From the NCBI GenBank assembly GCA_963762525.1, contig CAVXKT010000003.1:744001-808000 (forward strand): 64,000 nucleotides of DNA, in the 5' to 3' direction. Below the pieces are notes generated by a model, which had not been told where the DNA came from, did not search any database, and saw nothing but the letters and a program-made list of their open reading frames with translations. Positions 45,111 to 54,780 of the stretch are shown here, piece after piece. The stretch's first letter is position 1. The number at the start of each line of letters is the position of its first letter. The position numbers and the translations under genes were made by a program. Source of the DNA: DATFDN01 sp963762525 (lineage in GTDB: Bacteria; Pseudomonadota; Alphaproteobacteria; Acetobacterales; Acetobacteraceae).

Positions 45111-47369
45111 TCACACCGCGATCCCCTGCTCGCGCGCCCAAACCGTGAGCGGCCCGCGCAGGCTCGGGGCGCCCGCCGCCGAACGGCGCGCCGCCGCCAG
45201 AACGGGGCGGAAGGCGGCGAGGTCGAGGCCGGCCAGCATCGCCTTGACCGCCAGAACGGCCGAAGCCGGCATCGACAGCGTGCCCAGCCCGAGCCCGACC
45301 ATCGCCATCGCCTCCACCGGCCGCCCCGCCGCTTCACCGCAGAGCGAAACCGGAATGCCGCGCCCGCCCCGCGCCGCGGCGGCGGCGGCGAGCACGTGCT
45401 CAAGCAGATCGAGAACGGGCGGCGACAGAAAATCATAGCGGCCGGCGAGCGCCGGCGTGCCGCGATCGGCGGCGAACAGGAACTGCATCAGGTCGTTGGA
45501 GCCGATGGAGACGAAATCCGCCTCCTCCAGCAACTCCGGCAGCTGCCACAGCAGCGCCGGAATCTCCAGCATGGTGCCGATGGTGAGCGGATCGGGCGCC
45601 GGGCGCGCCCGCCGTGCCTCGGCCCGCAGCAGCCCGCTGGCGGCGCGGAACTCGGCAACGGTCGCCACCATGGGAAACATCACCGACAAGGGCCGCCCGG
45701 CGGCGGCCATCAGCAGCGCCCGCAACTGCCGGCGCAGCACCGCCGGGCGATCCAGCCCGACCCGCAGGCTGCGCCAGCCCATGGCCGGATTTGGCTCTTC
45801 CGGCGTCTCGGCGCCGGGCATCAGCTTGTCGGCGCCGAGATCGAGGGTGCGGAACACCACCGGCCTCTCGCCGGCGGCGTCGAGAACCCGTGCATAGAGC
45901 GCCGCCTGCTCGGCGACATCGGCGATGGCGCCGCGCGCCAGCATCGCGATCTCGGTGCGGAACAAGCCGATCCCGTCGGCGCCGGTGCTCGCGAGCTGGG
46001 CCAGCTCCAGGCCGAGCCCGACATTCAGCATCACCCGGATGCGCGCGCCGTCTGCGGTGACGGCCGGGCGGTCGCGCAGCCCGGCGAGCGCGGTCGCGCG
46101 CGCCCCGCGCGCCTCCATCGCGCGCGCATAGACCTGGCGCACCTCGGTGTCGGGCCGCAGGATCAGCGTGCCCTCGCCGCCGTCGAGCACCGCCTCCTCG
46201 CCGGTCTCGGCCGCGGCCACCACGCCCCGGGCGCCGCCGAGGGCGGGCAAGGCGAGGGCGCGGGCGATGATGGCCGCGTGCCCCGCCGCCGAACCCTCCT
46301 CGATCGCGACCGCGGCAATGCCGCGCGCGTGCCAGTCCAGCAACTCCGCCGGTCCGAGCCGCCGGGCCAGCAGAATCGCGCCCTGGTCCGCCTCGCCGCG
46401 CGGGCCCTCCCCTTCCAGCTCCGCCACCAGCCGGCCGGCCAGATCCTCGAGATCGGCCAGCCGCTCGCGCAGATGGGGATCGGCGATGCGCCGCATCCGG
46501 TCGTGCAGCTCGGCGCCCACCCGCGCCACCGCCGCCTCGGCCGACAGGCCGCCATGGATCTTCTCCTCCGCCCGGCGTAGCCAGCCGGCGTCGGCGGCGA
46601 TCAGACGATAGGCGTCGAGCACCTCCCGGCTCGCCCCGCCATCCGCAATCTCGCCCGGCAGCCGGCCGGCGATCAGCTCATCGAGCCCGTGCTGCATGCG
46701 CTCGAACCCGGCGTGCAGGCGCGCCGCCTCGGCGGCGGGGTCGTCGGCGAGCAGGCGCCGCGCAATCCGCCGCTGGCGGTGCAGCACCACCGGCCCGAGC
46801 GCCATCCCGCCGACCAGCGATACGCCCCGAAACCGGCGCGGGACGGTGCCGACCACCCCCTCCTCCGGGGCATCGGTCGCACCCATGCCGGCCAGCAGCT
46901 CGGCCAGCAGCATCGCAACCGTCTCCACCTCCTCCACCTCCTCGGCGTGGTAGAGGCGGGGAGCGCGGTTCTGCACCGTGAGCACGCCGAGCGTGCGCCC
47001 GGCGCGGCGGACCGGAACCGCCAGCATGGAGGCGAACGGCTCCTCACCGGTCTCGGGCCGGAAGGCGAAGCCGGGGTGGTTCTGCGCGTCGGGCAGGTTC
47101 ATCACCCGATTATCGGCGGCGCAGATCCCGACGATGCCTTCGCCGACGCGCAGCCGCGTGCGGCCGACCGCGCTCGGGTTCAGCCCGTGCGTCGCCACCA
47201 GTTCGAGGATGTCGCCGCGACGGCGCTCATACGCCGAGCAGACCTCGCAGACCAACTCCTCGGCCATCAAATCGACCAGCTCCGAGAGCGGCGCCTGGCC
47301 GCGCGCCATCAACTCGCGCAGCCGCGCGAGCAATCGGCGCGGCGTCGGGCCGCCGTCAGCCGGCGACAC
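45111..47369 (-). CDS. ptsP: PTS-Ntr enzyme I (phosphoenolpyruvate-protein phosphotransferase)
   Basis: About 752 residues. N-terminal GAF domain (EELVCEVCSAYERRRGDILE to VETVAMLLAELLAGM), then the PTS enzyme I part: helical N-domain, active-site phospho-His in EEGSAAGHAAIIARALALP near residue 363, PEP-binding FRTEIAMLARG and GEEADFVSIGSNDLMQF-like segment (EEADFVSIGSNDLMQFLFA), and Cys in VSLCGEAAG. It passes phosphate from PEP to NPr in the nitrogen/potassium regulatory PTS. GTG 47369 is preferred over ATG 47453 because it overlaps the upstream stop and removes a Pro-rich out-of-family leader. The family usually lies between lysC and prfA in alphaproteobacteria. Confidence 0.93.
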   Translation of the reverse strand: MSPADGGPTPRRLLARLRELMARGQAPLSELVDLMAEELVCEVCSAYERRRGDILELVATHGLNPSAVGRTRLRVGEGIVGICAADNRVMNLPDAQNHPGFAFRPETGEEPFASMLAVPVRRAGRTLGVLTVQNRAPRLYHAEEVEEVETVAMLLAELLAGMGATDAPEEGVVGTVPRRFRGVSLVGGMALGPVVLHRQRRIARRLLADDPAAEAARLHAGFERMQHGLDELIAGRLPGEIADGGASREVLDAYRLIAADAGWLRRAEEKIHGGLSAEAAVARVGAELHDRMRRIADPHLRERLADLEDLAGRLVAELEGEGPRGEADQGAILLARRLGPAELLDWHARGIAAVAIEEGSAAGHAAIIARALALPALGGARGVVAAAETGEEAVLDGGEGTLILRPDTEVRQVYARAMEARGARATALAGLRDRPAVTADGARIRVMLNVGLGLELAQLASTGADGIGLFRTEIAMLARGAIADVAEQAALYARVLDAAGERPVVFRTLDLGADKLMPGAETPEEPNPAMGWRSLRVGLDRPAVLRRQLRALLMAAAGRPLSVMFPMVATVAEFRAASGLLRAEARRARPAPDPLTIGTMLEIPALLWQLPELLEEADFVSIGSNDLMQFLFAADRGTPALAGRYDFLSPPVLDLLEHVLAAAAAARGGRGIPVSLCGEAAGRPVEAMAMVGLGLGTLSMPASAVLAVKAMLAGLDLAAFRPVLAAARRSAAGAPSLRGPLTVWAREQGIAV

Positions 47370-48489
47370 CGGCCGTCGATACGGCGGTGGCGGCGGCGCG
47401 ACCGGACAGCGCCGAGACGGCCTGCGCCACCAGCTCGGCGATGATGTCGGCAATCGGCTGCTCGGCAGTGACCATGCCGACCGATTGGCCGGCCATCATC
47501 GAGCCGTTTTCCACATCGCCGTCGATGGCCGCGCGGCGCAGCGCGCCGGCCCAGAAATGCTCGATTTCGAGCTGCGCCGCCTCCTTCGTCACCGCCCCGT
47601 CCAGAAAACGCCGCACCGTTTCCGCCTGATGGGCGAGGAACCGCTTGGTGCCCTCATTCACCAGCCCGCGCACCGGGATGACCGGGAAGCGCTCGTCGAG
47701 CTGCACCGAGGGCACCGCGTCGCGCGCGCTGGCGCGAATGAAGGCCTGCTTAAAGCGCGGATGGGCGACCGATTCCACCGCGGCGGCGAACCTGGTTCCG
47801 AGCTGCGCCCCCGCCGCGCCCATTTCCAGATAGGCGAGGATCGCCTCGCCGCGCCCGAGGCCGCCGGCGACGAACACCGGCACCTCATGCACATGCGGCA
47901 GGATTTCCTGCGCCAGCACGGTGAGCGACACCGGGCCGATATGTCCGCCCGCCTCCGAGCCCTCGATCACCAGCGCATCGACGCCCGACCGCACCAGCCG
48001 CCGCGCGAGCGCCAGCGCCGGGGTGAAGGCGACCAGCCGCGCCCCGCCGTCCTTGATCGCGCGCACCGCCGGTCCCGGCGGAATGCCGCCGGCCAGGACC
48101 ACGTGCGAGACGCCGCCGCGCCGGCACACCGCTATCAGCTCCTCGAGCGCCGGATGGAGCGTGATCAAGTTGACGCCGAACGGGCGCTTTGTGAGCGCTC
48201 GGGTGCCCGCAATCTCGGCGGCGAGCTGGGCGGGGTTCATCGACCCGCAAGCGATCACGCCAAAGCCGCCGGCCTCGGAGATGGCCGCGACCAGATGGCG
48301 CTCGCTCACCCAGCTCATGGCGCCGCCGAGGATGGCGAAGCGGCAGCCGAGGAAGCGCGTGCCGCGCGCCCAAAGCGCGTCCAGCGCGGCGAGGGCGTGG
48401 GAGTCGATCGTGCGGCCGGCGATGCTCGGCTCGGTCGAAGCGCCAGCGCGCGGATCAGTCGCGCCGCCGGCGCGCGGATCAATCGCCAT
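47356..48489 (-). CDS. nitronate monooxygenase (2-nitropropane dioxygenase family)
   Basis: A complete 377-residue FMN-dependent TIM-barrel protein. FAILGGAMSWVSERHLVAAI starts the barrel (FMN contact), IACGSMNP follows, and the catalytic base His lies in VIEGSEAGGHIGPVS. The phosphate-binding end is VFVAGGLGRGEAILAYLEMG with GTRFAAA. It oxidises alkyl nitronates or acts on related compounds. Some family members are instead enoyl reductases, so the substrate is uncertain. It starts inside the lysC stop region and ends inside the ptsP start, so it is translationally tied between two conserved genes. Confidence 0.88.
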   Translation of the reverse strand: MAIDPRAGGATDPRAGASTEPSIAGRTIDSHALAALDALWARGTRFLGCRFAILGGAMSWVSERHLVAAISEAGGFGVIACGSMNPAQLAAEIAGTRALTKRPFGVNLITLHPALEELIAVCRRGGVSHVVLAGGIPPGPAVRAIKDGGARLVAFTPALALARRLVRSGVDALVIEGSEAGGHIGPVSLTVLAQEILPHVHEVPVFVAGGLGRGEAILAYLEMGAAGAQLGTRFAAAVESVAHPRFKQAFIRASARDAVPSVQLDERFPVIPVRGLVNEGTKRFLAHQAETVRRFLDGAVTKEAAQLEIEHFWAGALRRAAIDGDVENGSMMAGQSVGMVTAEQPIADIIAELVAQAVSALSGRAAATAVSTAGVAG

Positions 48490-49696
48490 CGAGGCCGTAG
48501 GCGGTGTGCAGAGCGCGCACCGCCAGCTCCGTATATTCGGCCGCGATCAGCACGCTGACCTTGATCTCGCTGGTCGAGATGACCTGAATATTGATGGCCT
48601 TGTCGGCGAGAGCGCGGAACATCGTGTTCGCCACCCCGGCGTGGCTGCGCATCCCCACGCCGACCACGCTGATCTTGGCGACATCGGGATCGGTCAGGAT
48701 CTCCGCAAAGCCAACTCCGCCGCGCGCATCGTCGAGCGCCGCGCCGGCGAGGGCCAAGTCGGCCTTGGTCACGGTGAAGGTCAAGTCGGTCGTGCCGTCG
48801 GCGGAGACGTTCTGCACGATCATGTCGACATTGACGTTGCGCTCCGCCAGCGCGCCGAACAGCGCCGCCGCGATGCCCGGCCGGTCCGGCACCCGACGGA
48901 CGGTGATCTTCGCGTCGTCACGCGAATAGGCGATCCCGGCGATGGTCTCTTTTTCCACGATCTCGTCCTCGTCCGTGACCAGCGTTCCGGGCCGATCGGC
49001 GAAGCTCGACAGCACCCTGATCCGCACCCGCTCGTTCATCGCCAGCTCGACGCTGCGGGTTTGCAGCACCTTGGCGCCGACCGAGGCCAGTTCCAGCATC
49101 TCCTCATAGGCGATGCGTTCGAGCTTGCGCGCCCGTGGCACGATGCGGGGATCGGTCGTGTAGATGCCGTCCACATCGGTGTAGATATCGCACCGATCGG
49201 CGGCAAGTCCGGCGGCGAGCGCCACCGCCGACGTATCGGAGCCGCCGCGCCCGAGCGTCGTCACCCGCCCGTCCGGACCGATGCCCTGGAACCCGGCCAC
49301 TACGGCGACCTGACCGGCGCCCATGCGGCGCACCAGTTCCTCGCCGGCGATGCCGGCGATGCGGGCCGTTCCGTGCGCGCCGTCGGTGCGGATCGGGATC
49401 TGCCAGCCTTGCCAGGAGCGTGCCTCCACCCCGATCGCCTGCAATGCGATTGCCAGCAATCCGGTCGTCACCTGCTCGCCGGTCGCCACCACCGCGTCGT
49501 ACTCGCGCGCATCGTGCAGGGGCGACAGCGCCTGACACCAGGCGACGAGCTGGTTGGTGACGCCGGACATGGCCGAGACCACCACCGCGATCTCGTTTCC
49601 CTGCTCCAGCTCGCGCTTGATGCGGGCGGCCACGTTGCGGATGCGATCGAGGTCGGCGACCGAGGTGCCGCCGAATTTCATGACGATGCGGGCCAT
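48479..49696 (-). CDS. lysC: aspartate kinase
   Basis: A complete 405-residue enzyme from ATG 49696, phosphorylating aspartate for lysine, threonine and methionine synthesis. N-terminal kinase motif MKFGGTSVAD, then VVVSAMSGVTNQLV, the TTLGRGGSDTSAVALAAGL nucleotide/aspartate site and DVDGIYTTDPRIV. C-terminal tandem ACT domains follow (AKITVRRVPDRPGIAAALFG and ISVVGVGMRSHAGVANTMF), giving feedback control by lysine or threonine. The 19-codon extension upstream of ATG 49696 is Arg-rich and not conserved. It begins a lysC-nitronate monooxygenase-ptsP unit and is divergent from ubiG. Confidence 0.96.
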   Translation of the reverse strand: MARIVMKFGGTSVADLDRIRNVAARIKRELEQGNEIAVVVSAMSGVTNQLVAWCQALSPLHDAREYDAVVATGEQVTTGLLAIALQAIGVEARSWQGWQIPIRTDGAHGTARIAGIAGEELVRRMGAGQVAVVAGFQGIGPDGRVTTLGRGGSDTSAVALAAGLAADRCDIYTDVDGIYTTDPRIVPRARKLERIAYEEMLELASVGAKVLQTRSVELAMNERVRIRVLSSFADRPGTLVTDEDEIVEKETIAGIAYSRDDAKITVRRVPDRPGIAAALFGALAERNVNVDMIVQNVSADGTTDLTFTVTKADLALAGAALDDARGGVGFAEILTDPDVAKISVVGVGMRSHAGVANTMFRALADKAINIQVISTSEIKVSVLIAAEYTELAVRALHTAYGLDGD

Positions 49697-49782
49697 GCGG
49701 GACCAGCCTCTGCGGGAGAATCGGCGGCGCTGGCGCGGCGCGCGCGGGCGCACACATACTGAGCCGAGACCCGGGGGGCAAC

Positions 49783-50490
49783 ATGGGGGGCACTGTGTCG
49801 GCGCCGGAGGTGGCGCGGTTCGATGCGTTGGCGGCGAGTTGGTGGAACCCGCACGGGCCGATGCGGGCGCTGCATCGGATGAACCCGGCGCGCGTCGGCT
49901 GGGTCGCCGAGCGGGCGGGGCGTGCGTTCCCGGGACGCGCCGGCTTGCGGCTGCTCGACGTGGGGTGCGGCGCCGGGTTGGCGGCGGAGGCGTTGGCGCG
50001 GCGGGGCTTCGAGGTGCTCGGCATCGACGCCGCCGCCGACACCATCGCGGCGGCGGTCCACCACGCCGCGGGGCAGGCCCGCGCCCCGGCCTACCGCGTC
50101 GCCTCGCCCGAGGCGTTGGCCGCGGAGCAGGGCCGGTTTCCGATCATCACCGCTCTGGAGGTGATCGAGCATGTGCCCGATCCGGACCTGTTCCTGCGTA
50201 CCCTGGCCGGGTTGCTCGAACCCGGCGGGCTGATCGTGCTCTCGACGCTGAACCGCACCGCGCTCTCGTTCCTGGCGGCCAAGGTCGCCGCCGAGTATCT
50301 GCTGCGCTGGCTGCCGCCGGGCACGCATGAGTGGCGGCGCTTCCTGACCCCGGCCGAGCTGGCTGCCGCCTTGCGCCGGGCCGGGCTGCGGGTCAGCGAT
50401 ATGGCCGGGATCGGCCCGGACCCGGTTTCCGGATCATGGCGGGTCGGGCGGAGCACCGCGATCAACTACCTGATGGCGGCACGCCGCTGA
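49783..50490 (+). CDS. ubiG: ubiquinone biosynthesis O-methyltransferase
   Basis: A complete 235-residue SAM methyltransferase for the two O-methylation steps of ubiquinone synthesis. Start region VARFDALAASWWNPHGPMRA with LHRMNPARV is diagnostic of UbiG (A-x-x-W-W-x-P-x-G-x-x-x-x-L-H-x-x-N-P-x-R). SAM-binding motif I is LRLLDVGCGAGLAAEALARR. The post-motifs ALEVIEHVPDPDLFL and LLEPGGLIVLSTLNRT follow. The end KHD-like substrate loop is THEWRRFLTPAEL. It is divergent from lysC, as commonly seen in alphaproteobacteria. Confidence 0.95.
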   Translation: MGGTVSAPEVARFDALAASWWNPHGPMRALHRMNPARVGWVAERAGRAFPGRAGLRLLDVGCGAGLAAEALARRGFEVLGIDAAADTIAAAVHHAAGQARAPAYRVASPEALAAEQGRFPIITALEVIEHVPDPDLFLRTLAGLLEPGGLIVLSTLNRTALSFLAAKVAAEYLLRWLPPGTHEWRRFLTPAELAAALRRAGLRVSDMAGIGPDPVSGSWRVGRSTAINYLMAARR

Positions 50491-50613
50491 ACCCTCGGGA
50501 GCCGGATCGGGATGGGTGGCGAGACGGATGGATAAACCGGCGCGGGTCGCTTAGGGTTGAGGCTTCGACGGGCCCGCAGCGCTCGCGGGCCCCTCCGAAC
50601 CGGGAGAACCAGG

Positions 50614-51385
50614 ATGATCAAGACCAGCCGCTTCGCCGCAGTGCTTGCGATCGGCGCCCTGGCGGCGACGCCCGCCCTCGCACAAGGCAGCGGCACGAAC
50701 CTGAGCACCGGCTCCAACACGGCGACCAACCCCGGGCAGCAATCCGCCAACCAAGGCCCCGCTCGGGCGAGTAACCAGACTTATGGCCAGAACAGGATCG
50801 ACCAGCTACAGACGCGGCTGCAAGATCTGGGCTTCTATCACGGCAACATCGACGGCCGATGGGGGCCGGAGACCCGGCGGGCGCTGGCCGACTTTCAGGG
50901 CCAACACGGATTGCAGCAGACCGGAGAATTGAACGTCGCCACCGCATCTCAGCTCGGATTGCTGAACAACCGTCCGTCGCAACCGGCCAATAATGCCAAT
51001 CCGAATGCCAATAATGCCAATCACGGGCAATCAGCCGAATAATGCGAACAGCGCGGACAATACCCCCGTTCGCGCCGGCCCGAACAACAACCCGAACAGC
51101 CGGTTCAGCAACTACCGCGCCCGCAACGGCGCCGCGACCGGGATCGGCAACAGCACCAGCCCGCTCGGGTCCAGCCGGGGCTACGGCGTGAGCGTCAGCG
51201 GCTATCAGAGCGGCGCCTTCACCAGCGCCGGCGGCGCCAATCCCGCCAACGCCGGCAACAATACTACCGGGCAGTCGGGCTATTTCGGCTATAACGGCAA
51301 TCTGTCGAACGGCTACAATGCTTCCGGCAATGGATTATCAAACGGCTACACCACCGGTATATCGAACGGCTACAATAGCCGTTGA
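50614..51385 (+). CDS. secreted peptidoglycan-binding-domain protein with Asn-rich tail, copy 1 (frame-broken)
   Basis: From ATG 50614 (GGGAGAACCAGG upstream). Signal peptide MIKTSRFAAVLAIGALAATP with AQG cleavage. The PG-binding-1 fold spans residues about 66-115: IDQLQTRLQDLGFYHGNIDG, RWGPETRRALADFQGQHGL, GELNVATASQLGLL. A low-complexity tail rich in Asn, Gly and Ser follows. At about 51030 a frame change moves the tail to a second open frame (NNANSADNTPVRAGPNNNPN to NGYTTGISNGYNS) ending at 51385, giving about 256 residues. It probably binds cell-wall glycan or peptide in the periplasm. No catalytic domain is present. A paralogue follows in tandem. Confidence 0.78.
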
Positions 51386-51592
51386 ACGTCGGCGGCGGCT
51401 CTCGGGTCGCGCCGCCCTCTCCCGCCCAACTCCGGCAAGGGCCGCGGCGCCGCAGGCGGCATTCTCGCCTTCGTGATCTCCGGTTTTGGTCGGTCGTCCG
51501 GGCAACGAAGAAGAAACCGATACTTGGCATCAGAGGTTCACACCTGTCGGACAGGCCGCGATGGTCGCGGCCGGCTCAAGCGGGAGAATCAT

Positions 51593-52565
51593 ATGATAAA
51601 GACGAGCGGTTTCGCCGCGCTGCTGGCAATCGGCGCGCATGGCGGCGACGCCCGCATTCGCCCAGGGTGGCGGCGGCGGCAGCTGGAACAACGGATGGCA
51701 ACCCACGGCCGGTAATGCGCACAATACGGCAATCAGGGCGATAATCAGGGAATTATAACGGTCAACCAAGGAAGTATAGCCAGGGGAGCTACAATCAGGG
51801 TGGCTATGGAAACAATCAGTCCTCGATGAACAACGGTAATCTTCGCGAACTGAGCCCGGATGCGGTGGAGCAGCTGCAATACCATCTTCAAAATCTCGGC
51901 TTCTATCACGGCAATGTTGACGGCAATTGGGGTCGCGAGACCAGCGAGGCCGTGGCCGACTTCCAGGGCCAGCATGGGTTGCAGCAGACCGGGCAGCTGA
52001 ACCTCGCCACCGCGGCGCAACTCGGATTGCTGGGCGGCGGCAACGGCGGCGGCAATTACAGCCAGGGCTTCAATAAGCTAACAACGGGGGGCGCTACGGC
52101 CAGAACGCCAACGGGCCCGGCGCAGGGTACGGCATAACGGCCAACGGCTATCAGAACGGCGGCTACTCGCAACGGCAATAACGGCGGCCAACAGGGCTTC
52201 AACGGCAACAACGGCAACAACCCGAGCGGCTACAACAGCGACGCCTCCAACAACGGCCAATCAGGCTTCAACCGCAATAACGGTAACAACGGCAATATGT
52301 CGAGCGGCTACAACAATGGTCAGCAGAGCTACAACGACAATAACGCCGACATGTCGAACGGCAGCAATGCTACCGGCAACAATCAACGGGCAACAAAGCT
52401 ACGAACGATAACAACGTGAACACGCCGAACAGCAGCAACAATAACAGCGGGCAACAAAGCTCCAACGACAATAACGCCAATACGTCGAACGGCAGCAACA
52501 ATGCCAGCAACGGCAACGGGTCGAGCGGCAATAGCCCCGGCGGCAACAACCGCAGCGGCGGCTGA
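51593..52565 (+). CDS. secreted peptidoglycan-binding-domain protein with Asn-rich repeats, copy 2 (frame-broken)
   Basis: A second copy after a 207-base gap, with the same leader (GGGAGAA before ATG 51593) and the same signal start MIKTSGFAALLAIGA, followed by a frame change to MAATPAFAQGGGGGSWNN. The PG-binding-1 domain LSPDAVEQLQYHLQNLGFYH to LNLATAAQLGLLGG is intact at 51850-52035. The long tail, in three frames because of several slips (near 52085, 52180, 52385 and 52410), consists of imperfect repeats of the type GQQSYNDNNADMSNGSN, ending NSPGGNNRSGG and TGA at 52563-52565. Tail composition is dominated by Asn, Ser, Gly and Gln. Role unknown; wall binding is inferred from the domain. 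Confidence 0.7.
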
Positions 52566-52681
52566 ACAAACCCCCGCCCTCGGCGGCCCTCGGGTCGCCG
52601 CGGGCGGCCCCGGCTTGCGCCCCCCTGCCCGCCTCCCTCATAAATCGCACCAAGCGCTTGGCGCCATGAGGGAGGATCAGC

Positions 52682-53898
52682 ATGAGCGGTCGCACGGGTC
52701 TGACCCGCCGGACCATCTTGGCCGCGGGTGCCGCCTTGCCGATGCCGTTCATCCGCCCGGCGCGCGCGGCCGACGCCGTCCGGATCGGCCTGCTGCTGGC
52801 CAAGACCGGCGATATCGCCCCGCAAACCGAGTATCTCGCACAGGGCACCTATCTCGCGCTCTCCCAGCGCGGCAACAGACTGATGGGCCAGCCGGCGGAG
52901 CTCGTGTGGTACGACGAGCCGAGCCCGCAAGGCGCGCAGCAGAACATGCAGAAGCTGGTGCGCGAGGAGAAGGTGGTCGCCATCCTCGGCGGCTCGCTCA
53001 GCTCCAACGCGCTGGCCGAGGAGGCGACGGCGCCGAGCCTCAAAATCCCGATGCTCATCAACAACGCCGCCGCCACCGACATCACCGGCAAGAACTGCAA
53101 CCGCTACACGTTCCGCCTCAACACGCCGGTCGCGGTGCAGGCGCGGATGTTCACCCCCTTCATCACCGGCTACGGCAAGAAGTGGTATTTCCTCACCGCC
53201 TCCTATGCCTTCGGCCAGGACATCGCGGCCTCGTTCAAGCAGCTGCTGAAGGAAGCCGGCGGCACCGTGGCGGGCGACGACAGCGTGCCGCTGAACACGC
53301 CGGACTACAGCTCGTTCATCCTGAAGATTAGGCAGGCGAAGCCCGATCTGGTGCTGGGCGGCGTTCCGGCAGGCGACCTCTCGACGTTCCTCAAGCAGTG
53401 GAACGAGATGGGCATGAAGGGGACGATCCCGGTGGCCGAGATCGCCATCGGCGATACCGACATCTGGGCGGTGGGGCCGGAGGCGGCGACCGGCATCTAC
53501 ACCTCGCTATGGTGGTACAAGAACCCCGCCAACCCGGCCGACGAGCAGCAGATGGCCGCCGACTATGCGAAGGCGCATGGCAGGCCGGCCGCCGACAAGG
53601 CGTGGATGGGCTGGATCACCGCGAAGTCGCTGTTCGATTCGATCGACGCGGCGAAATCGACCGAGCCGATGGCGATCATCGAGGCACTGGAGGACTGGAA
53701 GGGCGGCACGCCGGCGAGCCCGTATAGCTGGCGCAAATCCGACCACCAGATGCTGCTGCGCAACCTGGTGGTGCAGGTGAAGCCGAAGATCACCGACAAA
53801 TGGGACTATTTCGACGTGAAGGGCGCAGGTCCCGGCCTCCGCCGTCCGAGCTCGACCAGGTGTTCGCCAACAGCGCGTGCCACATGCCCGCGGCCTGA
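52682..53898 (+). CDS. Liv-type ABC transporter substrate-binding protein, second cluster
   Basis: About 405 residues. N-terminus LTRRTILAAGAALPMPF plus ARA-A is a twin-arginine leader. The mature type I receptor begins DAVRIGLLLAKTGDIAPQTE and includes AELVWYDEPSPQGAQQNMQK, AILGGSLSSNALAEEATAPS, a YGKKWYFLTASYAFGQDIAA strand typical of the amide/branched-chain receptor group, and KPDLVLGGVPAGDLSTFLKQ. A frame slip near 53830 hides the native tail ELDQVFANSACHMPAA and TGA at 53896-53898. It delivers its ligand to the permeases that follow after five bases. It is only distantly like the two receptors of the first cluster. Confidence 0.9.
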
Positions 53899-53903
53899 GC
53901 GCG

Positions 53904-54780
53904 GTGCTCGATGCGACCATCCTGCTGACGCCAGGCCGTCAACGGCCTGGTGCTGGGTGGGCTCTACGTGCTGATCGCGATCGGCCTTTCCATCGTCTTC
54001 GGCCTGCTGGGGATCGTCAATTTCGCGCATGGCGCGTTTTTCGCGCTGGGCGCGTATTTCGGCCTGACGCTCTACGCCCAGTTCGGCTGGCCGGCCGTGA
54101 TCCTGGCCCCGTTCGCCGTCGGCCTGCTGGGGATGGCGATCGAGCGGCTGCTGATCCGCCGGCTCTACGACAAGGATCCGCTGGTCAGCCTGATCGTGAC
54201 CTTCGCCTTAGCGCTGCTGATCGACGCGCTGACCCGCCTCATCTGGGGCGGGCTCGGGCTGCCCTTCAATCCACCCGCGGCACTGTCCGGCATCTTCCTG
54301 TGGGGGCCGGTTCTGATCACCCGCTTTCGCGCCAGCGTGTTCTTCACCACCGTCGCCTTGCTGGTCGGGCTGTGGGCCTTTCTGCGCTTCACCCCGTACG
54401 GACGCATCCTGCGCGCCGGTTCGCGTGACCCCGAGATGGTGGGGTTGCTCGGCATTCGGCTGCCGGTCGTTTTGACCATGGTGTTCGGGCTCGGCTGCGC
54501 GCTCGCCGGCGTCGCCGGCGTGCTGGCGGCGCCGCTGTGGACGGTTTATCCGGCGATGCAGGAGAACGCGATCATGCCGGCGTTCGTGGTGGTGACGATC
54601 GGCGGCCTGGGCTCGTTTCCCGGCGCGGTCATCGCCGGCTTGCTGGTGGGCGTGGTGACAACCCTCACCATCCAGTTCGAACCGGCGGCTTCGGGCGGGG
54701 TGATGTACGGGCTGATGGCGCTGATCCTGCTGCTGCGCCCGCGCGGCCTGTTGGGCGAGCGATGGGAGCGGTTCGAGTGA
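53904..54780 (+). CDS. branched-chain-type ABC permease, LivH family, second cluster (one frame break)
   Basis: About 292 residues. From GTG 53904 the codons read VLDATILLT and, after an extra C near 53930, QAVNGLVLGGLYVLIAIGLS, the normal LivH start. Then FGLLGIVNFAHGAFFALGAY, RLLIRRLYDKDPLVSLIVTF, the cytoplasmic loop RDPEMVGLLGIRLPVVLTMV and the end LMALILLLRPRGLLGERWER. The open frame alone begins at 53950. It overlaps the LivM GTG start by four bases (GTGA, 54777-54780). It pairs with the next gene to form the membrane channel. Confidence 0.9.

Noticed and set aside
44961..46580. Plus-strand open frame of 539 codons opposite ptsP
   Set aside because: Arg/Ala/Gly/Gln-rich shadow of ptsP, with no recognisable domain; ptsP itself has all catalytic motifs.
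47921..49762. Plus-strand open frame of 613 codons opposite lysC and nitronate monooxygenase
   Set aside because: Antisense shadow of two well-defined enzymes in high-GC DNA.
51540..51600. Candidate riboswitch or attenuator from the small hairpins before the second peptidoglycan-binding gene
   Set aside because: Only a short generic GC hairpin (ccgcgatggtcgcgg) is visible, without any known aptamer pattern.
52138..52565. Short Asn-codon-rich repeats considered as a tandem-repeat or regulatory array
   Set aside because: They continue the reading of the peptidoglycan-binding protein in alternating frames and end in a stop consistent with that protein, so a coding low-complexity tail explains them better.
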